The notes below the pieces were generated by a model that did not search any database, was not told the DNA's origin, and was given only the letters and a program-made list of their open reading frames with translations. Below are positions 12,529 to 12,641 of a DNA stretch of 12,641 bases, piece by piece. This DNA is from CAZAGT01 sp964484515 (lineage in GTDB: Bacteria; Desulfobacterota; DSM-4660; Desulfatiglandales; HGW-15): NCBI GenBank assembly GCA_964484515.1, contig CAZAGT010000134.1, positions 1-12,641 of the forward strand. Direction: 5' to 3'. Each line of letters starts with the position of its first letter. Position 1 is the stretch's first letter. A program made the position numbers and the translations under genes.

Positions 12529-12641
12529 ATGTGTGGCCGCTTCTTCACTGAGAATTCACTGACTACCACCCGTCTGGCCATGGGGGTCTCTTTTCAAAAA
12601 CGAAACGTGACCCGCTCGAACGCTGAAGAAGCTTGCAAGCC
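12529..12641 (+). CDS. Partial ORF starting like an SRAP/YedK (HMCES) peptidase, possibly disrupted
   Basis: Open from ATG 12529 to the window end (37 full codons), 25 nt after the crp stop, with AGGG 7 nt upstream. The first residues, MCGRF, are exactly the SRAP N-terminus, in which Cys2 becomes the catalytic N-terminal residue that crosslinks abasic sites in single-stranded DNA. The following residues (FTENSLTTTRLAMGVSFQKR) do not look like SRAP and are partly encoded by dispersed repeat R1 (12571-12603). It could be an SRAP gene broken by the repeat, an unrelated ORF, or chance. The rest lies outside the window. Confidence 0.35.
   Translation, partial: MCGRFFTENSLTTTRLAMGVSFQKRNVTRSNAEEACK
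12571..12603 (+). repeat. Dispersed 33-bp repeat R1, copy 2
   Basis: 31 of 33 bases match 1115-1147, with 25 identical in a row (12579-12603). Here the repeat falls inside the open frame that begins at 12529; copy 1 is intergenic. Both copies are in the same orientation. Confidence 0.75.

Noticed and set aside
1..12641. CRISPR array, transposase, integrase, rRNA or tRNA genes
   Set aside because: Looked for on both strands; no regularly spaced repeats with unique spacers, no transposase or integrase motifs and no RNA-gene folds were seen.

Overview
The window looks like a chromosomal fragment of a Gram-negative, moderately GC-rich bacterium, most likely a Desulfobacterota (former Deltaproteobacteria) assembly contig. 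The reasons are an LptD outer-membrane LPS transporter, an HDOD regulator with a sigma-54-type promoter, a GAF-PAS sensor, a DNR/FNR-like regulator, and frequent GTG/TTG starts. The taxon is an inference. A 10-N assembly gap lies at 950-959, and both ends cut through open reading frames.

Layout. Positions 1-10869 read leftward. From right to left they hold a small four-cysteine protein that overlaps a zinc-ribbon/Yip1 membrane protein (10869-9761), a CaCA-family cation/Ca2+ exchanger (9647-8586), a UvrD/PcrA helicase (8337-6175), a tight folC-lptD pair (5837-2338), an HDOD-domain regulator (2122-1259) and a GAF-PAS sensor cut by the window edge (1056-1). From 11079 the strand flips: a histidine phosphatase (11079-11681), a Crp/Fnr-family regulator (11817-12503) and the first 37 codons of an ORF that starts like an SRAP/YedK peptidase (from 12529). 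The two halves diverge from a 209-bp region with a strong rightward promoter that predicts an almost leaderless phosphatase mRNA.

The genes are mostly housekeeping (folate polyglutamylation, LPS export, DNA repair) or signalling (HDOD, GAF-PAS, Crp/Fnr). I see no defence island, CRISPR array, transposase, integrase or biosynthetic cluster.

The most unusual content is between the genes. Several short sequences recur in different intergenic gaps: a roughly 105-bp element in the uvrD-folC gap and the phosphatase-crp gap, a 25-bp end module of that element also abutting the HDOD stop codon, a 39-bp sequence present as an inverted pair (1182-1220 and 8374-8412), and a 33-bp sequence present twice (1115-1147 and 12571-12603). 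The 202-bp gap between the HDOD gene and the sensor carries pieces of three of these. This points to one or more families of dispersed, possibly structured intergenic repeats. No mobility gene for them is visible here. All alignments were done by eye.
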